Shown in pieces: positions 1 through 13,300 of a stretch of 64,000 bases of DNA. A program made the translations under genes and the position numbers. The notes below the pieces were generated by a model, which was given only the letters and a program-made list of their open reading frames with translations, did no database searches and had not been told where the DNA came from. The DNA lies in NCBI RefSeq assembly GCF_013373865.1, contig NC_050468.1:12512496-12576495 (forward strand), written 5' to 3'. This stretch comes from Monomorium pharaonis. Its lineage: Eukaryota; Arthropoda; Insecta; Hymenoptera; Formicidae. Numbering within the stretch: position 1 is the first letter of the stretch; each line of letters starts with the position of its first letter.

Positions 1-700
1 TTAATAACCTTTTTTTTTTAGTGTAGTAGTTTATATAACGATTACAATTATTACAATTATATTCTGTAATAGGTAAATTGTTTATTATAACATCTATTAA
101 TATTTTATTAAAAAATTAACTTTTATAGAAACTCATTATAAAATGTATTAGATCTTATTATAAGATAGTATAACAAGAATATAGAAATTTAAATAGCCAA
201 ATTTATGAAAAATAATGCAAAGTGTTTGCCAGCATAATACCAGCAGAAATATAACAAAATCTGTTAATAAGAAATAATAACAGATTAATTGCAATCTGCT
301 ATCAAATTATATTGATAGAGTTTATTAATAAAACATGAATCTAATGTAAACATAATTGACATCAATTTGTCGCAATATTTTGATCAAATCTACTAGCAAA
401 CTGACAATGTTAGCTGTTATGCAAATTAATACTGTTAAACATTTTACTTACTGCATAAGACATTTAACAGATTAACCCTCTTGCGGCCAATGTTGCATAT
501 TTGCAACATTTTCAATTATAAGAATGTATCAGTAAATTTGGGAAATATGTAGTTTAGTTATACTTAAAAACTGAAACAGAACTGCATGTAGCATAACTGA
601 TATACATCTCGAAAGAAGCGTAAAAAAAATCAATTCTTTACTTACGGGATATTTTTAAATAAAGTAAAAAGCATCATTAAAAAACAATTGTATAACATTG
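1..700. other. AT-rich sequence, no gene seen
   Basis: No reading frame of interest is present. A motif TTAACCCTCTTGCGGCC near 473-489 resembles a piggyBac-type end, but I found no inverted partner for it. Confidence 0.6.
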
Positions 701-834
701 AGTAAGTTTCCACCGAGAGTTCAAATAGTTATGCTGGTTACAACGGAAGTAACCTAATTTCCGTTGTGACCAGTATAACCATTGGCTAATTGACCCGACT
801 CTGACCCGATTTGAACCCTCGGTGGAAACTTACT
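701..834. repeat. Small MITE-like palindromic repeat
   Basis: The ends are imperfect inverted repeats of about 25 bp: AGTAAGTTTCCACCGAG at 701-717 and its complement at 818-834. The interior (about 726-785) is a second hairpin, with arms around CTGGTTACAACGGAA and TTCCGTTGTGACCAG. No coding capacity. I could not define a target-site duplication. Confidence 0.6.
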
Positions 835-1021
835 GTCAATTATGTTTATATTAGACTCGTGTTCTAATAATAATATCTACCAATAGATACACACACACAC
901 ACACATATTATATATATATCGATTTTTATATTAGATATTCCAAAGACAGTGTTCACATGTACGTAGACAAAATATAATATAGACCACAAAACTTTACTAA
1001 TAAACATTTTTATTGTATTAA

Positions 1022-1315
1022 CCCTTAGTTTCTAGATTCTCGAAATTTGCTGTTGTTACTAGACAGGGTATGCGCTACACGAGCAATCTTCAATTGCTCA
1101 TATCTCGAAGTTAAATGAACTAATTAGATTCCGTTTTTTTTTTTTTTATATATATATAAAAATTTAGAATTTCACAAAAAAGAATATTTTAGCTAAAATA
1201 TCGAAAATTAATTTAGTTTAGAAATATTTTGAAAAACATCAACAAACTTTTCGGAAAAAATACGCTTGTTAAAAAATATGCTCGGGTGTGCCACACCCAG
1301 TCTAGGAACTGAGGG
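1022..1315. mobile_element. piggyBac-type MITE with TTAA duplication
   Basis: The ends CCCTTAGTTTCTAGA (left) and the complement of TCTAGGAACTGAGGG (right) form terminal inverted repeats. TTAA stands directly outside both ends (1018-1021 and 1316-1319), the signature of piggyBac transposition. The 294-bp interior is AT-rich and non-coding, so the copy would need an outside transposase. Confidence 0.7.
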
Positions 1316-2163
1316 TTAATATAATTATACATAATGTCAGAAATTATACCACAAGACAATAGCCATTATGCATTTTATATACATATATAGATATTATATA
1401 TATATATATATATAATTATTTATAAATATAGTTTAAAAGAGACATGAACCACCATATTTTTTATCAAACTTATTAACACAATATTTAAGAAATATATCTT
1501 AAGATTATTTTTATTATCTATAACTTCGATATTAAAACTCGATAACAATTGTAACTTTTTGTATTTAATACATTTATACTTTATATAAAATACAGTTTTA
1601 CATACATTTGTATAAAATTATTAACATTCTAACTAACAAAACCTCAATTTATTATTTAATTATTAATATATGATATATTTTCTAAGAAAAACTCAAAACT
1701 GTACAGTTTTAAAACTGTTTTCCCCACCTTCCCAGATAGCCAAATGTCTTGATGTTGCAGTTATATTGCCAATAATCGTGCAGTACAGGGTTGCCAGGTT
1801 TTAGATACATCAATGCGCCAGTCCTGGCAACCGAATGCGCCACATTGCGCCAGTCCTGGCAACATTTTTGCACCAAAACGTTTGAAAACATTTTAAAAGC
1901 ATATTACAGGACAGATTTTTAACAATACTCATTTCATGGAACTAAAAAGATTTTAATCGTAAATATTCTATTATTTTGTGTACTTCTATTATGTTATCTA
2001 AAAAAACTGAATAAAGTTAATTAGTTAGGTAGTAGTATTACAGTTAAATCGATATTTTTTAATTGACAAGAATGCGAATGTGCGAAGAAAAGAAAACGAG
2101 ATTTTATTTCTCTATAAAAGTATATTTTAATCATGCATCTTATTCTGTAGCATATTCTATAAT

Positions 2164-2757
2164 TTATTTTGAACTACAAAAGTTTGTAGTTTTGTCAACA
2201 TTATTATCTTCATTCACAGCCTCTACGATATACATATCTTCTTTATATTGCTCATCTTCAAACGCATTTGTGTTTTTACATAAATACATATGTTTATTAT
2301 TAAAGTTTTCCAACATTTGCTGTGTGCAAACAAAATTTCTACAACAAAATTGGTTTGCATAACAATGTGACTTAATCATGAGTAGTGCATTTAACATTTC
2401 AGTTGCCATTCTGTTTCTCATTTTGTCCTTTGATGCATTCATAACACTAAAGACCCTTTCGACCGCTGCATTTGACATTGGCAAAGTTAGAATTTTCAAA
2501 ACATATTGTGCTATTGTATTAAAAGCTAAAAAATTTCCAGCATTCTTATGTTGTGCTACAATAGGCCAAAAACTAAAACTACTTTCAAATATATTATTTC
2601 CGTATAAAAAATTCCAGTTAACATTAATTAATGAATTGTATTCAACTTCAGCTGTACTCAAATCATTTGCATTAATAAATATATCAATAAAGGGAAGATC
2701 ACAAAATTTTGGTCTGGTAGTGTTAGAAAGGCAGATTTTTGGGTTTAAAAGTTGCAT
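2164..2757 (-). pseudogene. hAT transposase C-terminal fragment
   Basis: The 197-codon frame contains the hAT C-terminal dimerisation signature: LPMSNAAVERVFSVMN followed by a KMRNRM..ML segment (about residues 90-130). In hAT transposases this region closes the RNase H-like fold and mediates oligomerisation. The N-terminal BED finger and most of the catalytic domain are missing, so this is a remnant rather than a working gene. It lies inside the 1786-5983 element, consistent with its terminal repeats and 8-bp duplication. The acidic tail (about residues 165-190) is unremarkable. An intron or frameshift upstream could hide a little more coding sequence, but the inserted element at 2921 limits how much. 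Confidence 0.8.
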
Positions 2758-2920
2758 ACCTGTAAATAAATCGTGTTACGAAAAAGCTTGTGCGGTGGCT
2801 CTAATTACTGAAAAAGAACTTAGAAAAACTTAAATATAAAAGAACTCTGTATTACAAAATCGTTGCGTCGTCTGGTGGCAGTCGGACCAATTAAAAGTGG
2901 CCCCCTGATGATGGCCAGTC

Positions 2921-5784
2921 CTGTGATGCGATTTCAAGCCCGGGCACGCTCACGCACACATCGCACTCCCCCTATCCGTGAGGCACGCGCGCTCGGCTGC
3001 GATCGGCGTGAGCCGTCGCGCACTCGGCTACGTTCGCGGCTGAGTTTGTCCCTTTCTCCTCTGCCTCTTCCCCCATCTAACGTTTTCTGACTTCGAGCTC
3101 CGAGGCGATCGCCGGCGTCTAATGCTTTTTCAGAATATGTTTATCGCGCGGGCGCCGCCGGCTCTCGCGATTATTTTATGATCGGCGCATAATTGTAAAA
3201 ATAAATATGTACAATTTAATCAATATTTCTTTGTTATTCCATGTAAATTGAATTTACAAATAAAATGTTAAATATATCTTATGGTTAATTAAATTAATTA
3301 TTTAATTATTTAATTAAGTAAAACGTGCAAAGATTTAAAAAACTTTTTTCTTCGGTAATTTTACAAACTTCGATAACTTCTCGGGAAAAAATGTTTCATA
3401 TAAAAACATATATGAATATATGTACTTATATAAAAGATGTCTATATATCCCGATCAAAAATTTTTCATGTAAAAATATATAAAAATCTGTAGAATTATGT
3501 ATCAAAAATGTCCATGCAAAATTTTATATTGTATATTTTTATATAATTTTACATAATTTTACATAATTTTATATACTTTTATATAATTCTGATATAATTC
3601 TATAAATTTATACATACTTTTACATGAAACATTTTTTATTGAGAAAGAATTATTCATATGTAATTATATATAGTTATGTATAATGATATGTAATCATCTA
3701 TAATTGTAAATTAGCAATTTTTTTCCCGGCAAAAATTTTTTTATACAAAAGTATGTATAAATCTATAAAATTATATCAAAATTATATAAAATTACATAAA
3801 AATATGTAAAATTAAATAAAAATATACAATGTAAAATTTTGCATGGACATTTTTGATACATAATTCTACAGATTTTTACATACTTTTACATGAAAAATTT
3901 TTGATCGGGATGTTTATATCAGTTTCCTTTCTTTTGTAAAATTTCTGTTTGATATAAAAAGATAATAGTCATACTGAAAAGATAGAAACTAATTAAAATA
4001 ATAATTTTTGCATTGCTTCTTTTAAAAAAGCTAAGTATGAAAAATTGTTTATATATAATCATATATATTTCGGAATATATGGACAATTTTTTATACTTAG
4101 CTTTCTTAAAAGAAGCAATGCGAAAATTATTTTTTAATTAGTTTCTATCTTTTCAGTATAACTATTATTTTTTTATATCAAACAGAAATTTTAGAAAAGA
4201 AAGGAAGCTAATATAAATATATATGGACATATTTTATATATATTTATATGTTTTTATATGAAACATTTTTTCTCGGGTTCACAAAATTAATATTAGGTAA
4301 GTTAATATATTTTTTAAACTGAATTAAGTTAAAGTATTTTTTCTTTCATAATTTTTTCTTTTACATAAATAAATTTTTAAAACTTGGGAAAAAATTAACA
4401 AGTTTATATATTTCAAAAATATTTAGTTAAAATTAAAAATTAAAATTTATAATTAATAAAGTTAAAAGTCATTAGCTTTTTAACTTTATTATTAATTTTT
4501 ACTATTTAGTAAAATATTTATAAAATATAACTATTTAACAATTTTCTACATTTTTATAAGAAAAAGGACATTGACAAAAAACTAAAGGAACATGATTTAA
4601 AACGTATTTTATTATTATTAAGCGTCGCACAAAAAAGCAAACTAGAAATTATAAAAATTATAATTATTAATGCATGCGCGATTGTCAAGTTTTTTATTTA
4701 TCATGTTCGAATTGTTCGAGCAAAAGTCTTTTCTTTATTTATTACTTACTTTACCTTAGTGATGCCAGAAATGGGTCTCTGTCACATTTAGTTATGTGTT
4801 TATATAAAAAATGTCTATAGAAACACAACACAGCTTTTTTGTACACATTCATTTCATACATATTTTGTCTTATTTTAAAAAATTTAAGAGCTACTACTTT
4901 AGAAATAAAATTGATATTTATAAGCCTCGATTCTATCCACGTCTCTGGCAAAGAGTGGATTTCCTATTGCTTATTGTTTGTTATGTCCTATTGCTTATTG
5001 TTACTTATTTTTTACGGTGTTAATTGATTCTTTTTTTCGCTTATTTTGTATTGTCTGTTGAATATATTTTATGATCTAATCTAATTATAATTGTTTTGAT
5101 AATCTAGTTTAAACAAACTATGACTTTCTAATTTAATATAAATATAAATAACGTTTAGCAAAATTAAGTTTAAATTTAACTTGAATTGATTTAACACTTA
5201 ACTTTCAACTAAGTCAGTTTTTCGTTTATTTCACAACTTTTAATTTAAGAAAATTAATTTTATATGCTATTAGCTTTAACTTGATTTAGTTAAAAAATAT
5301 ATTAACTTATCCAATATTAATTTTGTGAAGTTATCAAAGTTTGTAAAATTACCGAAGAAAAAAGTTTTTTAAATCTTCGCACGTTACTTAATTAAATAAT
5401 TAAATAATTAATTTAATTAACCATAAGATATATTTAACATTTTATTTGTAAATTTAATTTACATGGAATAACAAAAAAATATTGATTAAATTGTACATAT
5501 TTATTTTTACAATTATGCGCCGATCATAAAATAATCGCGAGAGCCGGCGGCGCCCGCGCGATAAACATATTCTGAAAAAGCATTAGACGCCGGCGATCGC
5601 CTCGGAGCTCGAAGTCAGAAAACGTTAGATGGGGGAAGAGGCAGAGGAGAAAGGGACAAACTCAGCCGCGAACGTAGCCGAGTGCGCGACGGCTCACGCC
5701 GATCGCAGCCGAGCGCGCGTGCCTCACGGATAGGGGGAGTGCGATGTGTGCGTGAGCGTGCCCGGGCTTGAAATCGCATCACAG
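2921..5784. mobile_element. Fold-back element with ~0.5-kb inverted arms, inserted in the hAT element
   Basis: The element starts CTGTGATGCGATTTCAAG and ends with the complement. An 8-bp duplication, GGCCAGTC, flanks it at 2913-2920 and 5785-5792. The arms are long inverted repeats. The left arm covers 2921-3380 and resumes at about 4279-4335 after an internal insertion. The right arm covers about 5269-5784. The outer ~200 bp of each arm is strongly GC-rich compared with its surroundings. The centre (about 4340-5265) has no convincing gene. The 8-bp duplication suggests mobilisation by a hAT-type transposase, which is inference. Confidence 0.8.
3381..4278. mobile_element. Palindromic element inserted into the left arm of the fold-back element
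   Basis: The ends are inverted copies of a GGGAAAAAATGTTTCATA-like sequence, left at 3381 and right ending at 4278. TTC flanks both sides (3378-3380 and 4279-4281). The right fold-back arm is uninterrupted at the matching point (about 5321-5339), so it serves as an empty site. Inside are two further palindromes: 3449-3909, with CCCGATCAAAAATTTTTC ends, and 3919-4210, with arms of about 125 bp. No coding sequence. Confidence 0.7.
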
Positions 5785-5991
5785 GGCCAGTCTCTGATTA
5801 CAGAGTCTCTATACGCGACGTCGTCGCGCTGACATCTGCTGGAGCCCTTAGGAGCCATAATTACGCCAAATTTTATTTTTATGGAGCCACAATTGCGCCA
5901 AGCGCCAAATTTTAAATTTTGTGCGCCATTTTGACCTATCAAGGAGCCACATTGGCGCAATTGCGCCAGACCTGGCAACCCTGGTGCAGTA

Positions 5992-7150
5992 ACTAATTTC
6001 GACAAACTCGGAACAAGGTGAGAGGTGAGACAGCATTATGTCTGTTAGGTTGAACTCATATGAAGTCTATTTTTAACAATGGCAAATTGATAGCAACATT
6101 ATCAGCATTAATTTGTTATCAATCATTTATTGTTGCTATGTTGTCATATTGCAAACAATATAATGTATCATTATTGCTGACTGTTTCCCTTTTTAAATGT
6201 CCTCGACTGATTGCATGTATAAGTATAATAATCATGTTACTGAATTCGTAATGTGTTTTATTTCGATGTCAACAAATGTATAGCAAACAACACATGCATT
6301 GCATTAGTTTGCTCAAAATGCTACATCACGCTTGGTTATCTGGGTTTATGCCTTTTTTTACAACTTTCCGAAACTAGTTGTGAGTCTCAAACACACATTT
6401 TATTTCTAATCACCTTCTGAACATAGTTTTGGCCCTTTTTTTAGCTAATTTGCCTGGACCAAGACTGCTTTCCTTTTAGGGAACACAATCGACACAAGTA
6501 TATAATATCGTTCTATCTTTGTTACTCATTGAATATAAAAAAAAGATAAAACGATGCTTGTGTCGATTGTGTTCCCTAAAAGAAAAGCAGTCTAAATTGC
6601 GTAAACGTAGTTGTAAACCTAAAATTGTAAAAAACTGATCAATCACAAATAATTATTTTTTTAGTAATCGAAGAATAATCGACTGTGATTAGTTGATTTC
6701 GTACAACCTTATGTTTACAACTACGTTTACGCAATTGTAAAATCGCCTTAATGTAGTGCCACATTCATTCCATAATTCCATTCATTCCTATAACCGCTAT
6801 AACCTCACTAGTCACTTGGGTGAATATCACACTTACGGATCAGTTATAGACGATAAACATGTATTTGACAATTCTTCGCTTTCTATAGTCAAGTAACATA
6901 TTATCAACGTAACGCAATATCTCAGGGTTTCCTGGCGTTTTAGTCATTGCCGTGCAGTAGCTAGCGACAGATAACGTAGTATTTTAAGAACCAAATAGTG
7001 TCACTTATCTGATTGTGTCGTGTGGTATATAAACGGAAATTTTATTTACAAGTGTCTTAATCGTGTATCTAAGCGTTGTGTTCTATAAAGTTCTATAAAG
7101 TTCGTACTTTTTAAAAAGAAGGAACACTTGAGACGGGCAAAATAATTAAG
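5992..7150. other. Intergenic region upstream of APEH
   Basis: No gene is supported here. It contains two adjacent hairpin repeats (6462-6736). The stretch 6740-7150 should hold the APEH promoter and 5' UTR. I see no convincing TATA box. Confidence 0.5.
6462..6736. repeat. Two adjacent hairpin (MITE-like) repeats
   Basis: The first hairpin has arms 6462-6499 and 6557-6593, each about 37 bp and nearly perfect, containing GGGAACACAATCGACACAAG. The second has 24-bp arms at 6595-6618 and 6713-6736 (AATTGCGTAAACGTAGTTG...) and abuts the first. Both are non-coding. They may be subterminal parts of one element or two separate insertions. Confidence 0.65.
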
Positions 7151-10100
7151 ATGGCATTGGGACAGGTATGTACAATGTGATTTTCTATGTTAAATTAATA
7201 TATCTTACAGTAATTATTTCTTATCGAACAACGCATAATTGTGCGAAATGATTGTGCCCAGAGAATATCTTTACAGATAAAGGAACTGGTGAACATATAC
7301 AAATTGTTAGCTACATATCCATCCTTGAGCAGTGCACAGATTCTGGGTACTCCAAGTGGCAGGCTGTCTGTACAAGGCTCATGGACCCAGAGGAATCTGG
7401 AGAGGAAAACAGATCAACGCTTTTTACAGAATTATGATTTAAACTCAGATTTAACTCCAATTTCTACTGGATTTCCAGTTGATATATCCACAGAGTATAT
7501 AATTTAGATGTGTTATTGACACACATACACACACACACACACATATAGATGATGAGGCTACATAATAAATATTATCTGCAATTAAGCTTGGAAAGTAACT
7601 TGTTAATTGTAATGAGGTTACAGTTAGAGTTATATTTTTTCAGTAGTTGCAACTTGGTTATATTTTTTTTAATAATTTAGTAATTACTTTTATAGTTGCT
7701 TTATATGTATATTTCAAATTTACTTGTCAATATATGTGAGTCATATTTAGAATAAAATTATAAATTAACCTTACAAGAGCACTAGTAACTAAATAAACAT
7801 TACAGTCAAGACTTTATTCTTTAAAACAATTCATTGATTTGCTGCAATTTTATCACAAATTTAAGACAATTTGAATATGCCAAAAAGTAACACGTTTCAC
7901 ATAACTATAGTTTCACATAATTATAGTATCACATAACTATAGTAAAAAGTAAATAAATTAACTTAATAAATAACTTCTGAGTTACTTTTTTGTTAATTTC
8001 TCTAAATGTATATACATTATTATTTCATGTGACACATGAAATTAAAATTATAAGATTAACGTTTTTTAGCTATGAAATCTGTACATTAATTTATAAATTA
8101 TTAATTCCATTAATTTAGGAAAAGTTTGTTTTATGTAAGAAATGTATACACTGAGGATGACTCAAAATTAAGTCAAAACATATAAAGTTTAACTTATTGA
8201 AATTGTACTGGTTGTAGTAAATTTTACATTACTATTTTTTATATAAATTTATGCTCCTTTAACTATGCCGTTAATCTCAATTGCCTGTGTTATTGTTTTT
8301 TAATTAATTTATTAAACATTTTAAGTTTGTAAAGTAATTAATTTATTATATATAATGTATATATGTGTTTAATTTAATAAGTAAAATAATTTAATTAAAA
8401 AATTAGAAATATTAGAAAGTCTTATATTTTTAAAATAGCAGTATATAAACACACACACATCAAGAAATTAATAAAAAAATAATTAGGAAGTAAATTTATT
8501 ATTCTTTCACCAACTATAACAGAAGTTTGTTATTTTTTAAAAATAACTTTTCTAATGATATGTAGTGACTTTTTAAAAGAAATTACTATAACTAATTATT
8601 TTTTTACAAAATAGCTTTTTAATCTTACACTTAAATATATCTATTTGAATCAGGTTGATGTCTAGCCTAACAAAGAATGAAGAACGTAGAGCTGTGTTGC
8701 GACAAGCCACGATTGATAATTCTACAAAGCAGTTTATAGAAATCTGGGATAAGCAACATTTTGTGAAGAATTATGATTTATCTGCCCTGGATGTTCATGG
8801 CGATGTTTATACTGATAGTATGAACTAAAAATATTTTTTTTACAAGAAAAGATTCCCAATTAACTGTTAAAAATTAGAATATTTTTTATTTTGGTTTATT
8901 ATAAAACAATTCTTACATATTTTGATGAGTTTTCTAATCAATAAGTTTTATTAAAAAAAATAAATTTTTATTCGAAAATTTTGTTCTACTTTTTTGTTGA
9001 ATAACAAATAAAAAACAAAACATGACTAACTTTTTATTTTGGTCGGTATTCATAGTCGAATCTTATTTTAAGATAGTCTCAAGTAATGTCTTAAGATGCT
9101 AATACGGCTCTGTGATTTGTTGATGGCATCTTAAAACTGTACTTAAGATGATCTTAAATATAAGAATCGATTATGTATACCGGCCTATATCTTTTCATAG
9201 TAAATTTAATCTAAAAAATAGTTTATTATACAGATTGATCTTTAATTTTTTAACTTGTTAACAAAATATTTCAGTAGATATTCTTTAGTTTATTTAACGA
9301 AAAAAAAATGTTTAAAAGTGATTTATATTAAAATAAAAAAAGAAACAGGGTTCTCAAAGTTGAGAAAAAAAATGAAAGTTTTAAAAATATAGAAAATATT
9401 TAGAAATTACATTTAAATTTGATATTGTATATGTGATATTATGAATTATTTACTAGTAAAACTTTTTTTTAGATCCACTAGGAATGTGCATATAAGGTTT
9501 CTAATGAAAGAATAGGACGCCACTATTTTTTCTAAGTTTTTAAATTTTTTTTTAAATTTTGAACTACAAAAACTGCTTTTGTGCGATTAAATTTTTTAAA
9601 TGTATGAATAGTATGCCATTATTTTTTCTAAATTTAACTTTTTTTAAATTTTGAACTAAAACGTGACAAAAATTGTCTTTTATGTTTTTTTTAATGAGAT
9701 TTGGAGGAAAAGAACAACATATTATTCTTCCATTAAGAAAGTTTAATATAATATCCTAGAATTATATAACTTTTTTTCTCAACTTTGACATCTTATATAT
9801 TGAAAATAAAGCACTTTAGTTATTTATTTTTTAGCTGAACTTCTTGCATGTAGTTAATCCTTTTTTCTTTTTCTTTCCAACGGAAAAAAGGAAGAAAGAT
9901 GAATCATATTCTTTTGTACTTACAAATCACTGTATATCTCTCTCAAAATATTTTTTATGTATTGCCAAAGCTTTATAAAAGAATTCATAATTCTTTTATT
10001 TTTCGATATTGGGGACCTTCTCGATCTCTTGTCTTATTCTCAATTTTTTCAATATATGTTAATATATATAACGTGCTTTTTTTCAGTTGAATTTCGTTCG

Positions 10101-10272
10101 TTTGAATGGTCTCCGGATAACACTAAGGTCCTGTATATAGCGGAAAAAAAGCTTCCCAAATCAGAACCATTTTATAAGCAAAAATCATTAGATAAAAAAG
10201 ATAAAGATAAGAAAGAGGATGATGAAACAATGCTGGTTAGATTTATTTCTTTAACATTGAGAGAGAGAGAGG

Positions 10273-10303
<31 letters not shown>

Positions 10304-13300
10304 CGTGCGTGCGTGCGTATGTGCTTGTTTTATGTATCCGATTTCATTTTCTTGTTGATTCAGGGTAATGAATATATCCACAAACCACAATGGGGAGAGC
10401 AATTGGTAGGTAAACATCGACCTGTTGTTGCTGTCCTTGATACGACGATCGACACTATTACAATTTTATCTGGAATACCAGATGAATTTTCTCCTGGTCA
10501 AGTGATTTGGACGAAAGATCAAGATGTAATTGGTGTTGCTTGGAAACATGAGCCAATATACTTAGGTCTTACTGCGTGCACCAATAGATACTCTTGGGTA
10601 TTTTTATTAAAAAATGGAGAATATCGTAAGGAACATTTAAATAATTAATATAGAAGATATGTGAAATAGCAAAAAAAGATAACTTTTTTTATGCAGGAAA
10701 ATTATCTGAGGACGGATGTGCTGTGCACAGTCCTAGAATTAGCCCCGATGGAAATTATCTCGTGTGGTTGCAGAGAGAAGCAGGTGCCGTCCCACACCAT
10801 AATGCGCACAAGCTTATGTTCCGAGATTTGAGAGTGGAAAAAGATCACGTAATATTATATTAAATTAAAAATTTAATTTAAATTTAAAACAAATAATAAT
10901 ACAAATTTTAAATTAAATTATAATTGTAGTTGTATCGAAAATGAAACTAAGGAAAATATGTTTAGCATTTTGAATTTCGAACTTTTTTTTTATATAGATT
11001 ATTGAGATTGTGGAAGCAGTGCGAACGAGTAAAATAATTAATCATGGCAAACAATTTTATGGGATATACGCTCGTTTACCCCGTCGTTGTTGGAGTAACG
11101 ACTCTGAATACTTATTTTTTAGTACTCCGCAAAGAAACAATATCGTCTCATACATCGTGAATATAAGTAAGATAGTAAAGCTTTATCAATTAAACTATGA
11201 TTTAACATATTAGTATAATTTTTTGCTATTTAAAAGAATAATTGTCTTTGCAGATACGAAAGATGTTACTGAGATAAAAAACGATAGAAGTAGTCTTTCT
11301 ATACTAGATGTAAAGGAGAATATGATTGCGTTTTTGAACACTTCTTTAATACAACCTTCTAGCCTTATGATAGCTCGTTTTGATAATGAAGTCGCAACTA
11401 GTGGCAATATTCCCAGAATTGCGCTTACAACTCCACTAAATATCACTGGTTTCGAAAAAATTACATATGAACAAAACGAATATAGTTATGATAACGATGA
11501 CAGTATAAGTAAGAGGATTATGTTATCATTTGCATGATTTCTCTTGATGCATCTATTTGAATGTTATTTTTTCATTTTTCAGAGCAATTTAATTATATTT
11601 ATTTTGGTCCAAAAAGTGGTAAAAATCAATCAGTACCTTTTATAGTAATACCACATGGAGGACCTCATAGCAGTTTTGCGAACACATTTTCTTTGGAATC
11701 TGCTTTCTTTATATTAGCAGGTAATAGATAAATCATATATTTCTCTTTGCATATTTAAAACAAATTAACGTTGAATTCAAACTCGACTTTAACAAAGTAA
11801 TAGAAAACACAAAAGAAAAGTTGAAGAACGAGAATTCAGTAAGATGAAAAATAAAAACTTTTCTTTTTATTCAAATGTTTAATAATAATAAAAATTTTTA
11901 AATTGCCTAGAATAGTATATACAGTTTTATCTTACTGATTGTTCGTCTTTTGACCTTTCTTTTTCATGCTTCCTAACATTTAAAAAGAGTGACCGCAAAA
12001 ATTGCCCATTTCGTGGACATCGAGTTTTGTAACGATTTTGGTAAATGATTGTATATCATCAAACATTCATCCCCTAAAAATTTCGAATTGAGCATACCTT
12101 TTATTACTGAAATATGAAAGGTTAAAGTTGATATTATTCACAAATAAAGGTTACGCCATTTTACATGTTCAATACCACGGTCTTCTCTTACCTGGCCGGA
12201 TCAGTGGATTTTCTTATCTCAATTAGTAGGACCTCTGCATAATTTTGTCCTAACGGGCTACATCACTGGATGATTTTACCTTAACTGTCCAGATCACTGC
12301 ATTATTTTGCCTCAACTAGCCGGACTGCTCAAACGCTTTGATGCGATTCCAAAAACTTTTAATTTTCGTGAATTTTTTACTTGAAAACGATACGTTTAAT
12401 AAAAAAAATTACAAAATACTACTTTTGTTAACAATTTTTTGTAGCTCAATAACAATTATGTAATCTGTAAAATATCTCTGTGAAAAAGCTACTAAAACTA
12501 TTAGAAAAATCATAGTAAATACTGCAGCATTTCAGAAATGGATGGTATCTATATTTGAAATATTGTTATAAGATTATCGGATTTATAAAATAAAAGACAA
12601 GATAAAACAGTGTTGACATAAGATAACGTTAATAAAATACTCCCGTATATACATGTACTCGGTCAAAGACCGCAGAGATAGGTGCGACATCAGTTAAAAA
12701 ACATTTTCCTGAAAATCGCAAATTGATCTCTAAATGACATTCACAATTCTGACTTAAACGTCGATTTGAAGTCACAATAAACTAGTCGTTTTAACAGATA
12801 AACAAATCTTATCTGAAACATTTTTTTATGAGAAATAACCTCGAGTTTTTTTGTGTTAAACAGATAAAATAACATACCCTTCATTGGTGTATAGTGACCA
12901 ATTTAACCCCCCATATATCAGTAATAAAAGATATGCTCAATTTGAAATTTTCAAAGGTTTGATGTTTACAAACTGCCGTGAACTTGGCGCACCATATTCA
13001 AAAATCCAAGTTTCTTTAGAGTTCTAATATCCTTTTGAATAGTCCTAGAGTTCTCTCTCTGTAAGAATTTTCAAAAGTTCCGTTGATTAAATATAAAAAA
13101 GTTAAATTTAAAAATATGAATTTTTTTGAAAATTTGAAATTTCCACGGAAATTTAACTCCTTATATTTTTAAATTATTTTTATTTTAATTAATTCGATAG
13201 AACTATTGATATAAACTATCAGGAACTGTAGAACTATTGTAAAAGAAGCTAGAACTCCTAAGAAATAATTGATTTTTACAATTCGGTGCGCTACGTGAAC

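Larger units (their letters stand above)
1786..5983. mobile_element. hAT transposon carrying nested insertions
   Basis: The termini are CAGGGTTGCCAGG at 1786 and its exact complement ending at 5983. An identical 8-bp duplication, GTGCAGTA, flanks the element at 1778-1785 and 5984-5991, as expected for hAT insertion. Subterminal copies of GCGCCAGNCCTGGCAAC occur near both ends. The element carries the C-terminal part of a transposase (2164-2757, minus strand). The upstream part of that gene is absent, and a fold-back element occupies 2921-5784. Without the insertion the element would be about 1.3 kb, so it is an internally deleted, non-autonomous copy. Confidence 0.85.

Noticed and set aside
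471..490. Possible piggyBac end TTAACCCTCTTGCGGCC
   Set aside because: No inverted partner or second TTAA end was found nearby.
2063..2833. Plus-strand frames at 2063-2362 and 2378-2833
   Set aside because: They are antisense shadows of the hAT transposase fragment.
2863..3090. Arg/Ser/Pro-rich plus-strand frame
   Set aside because: It lies in the GC-rich arm of the fold-back element and is mirrored in the opposite arm, so it is a composition artefact.
5724..6036. Minus-strand frames around the hAT right end
   Set aside because: They span the element's terminal repeats and duplication boundary and show no domain.
6060..6251. 63-codon hydrophobic plus-strand frame
   Set aside because: AT-rich hydrophobic chance frame with no domain, splice or promoter support.
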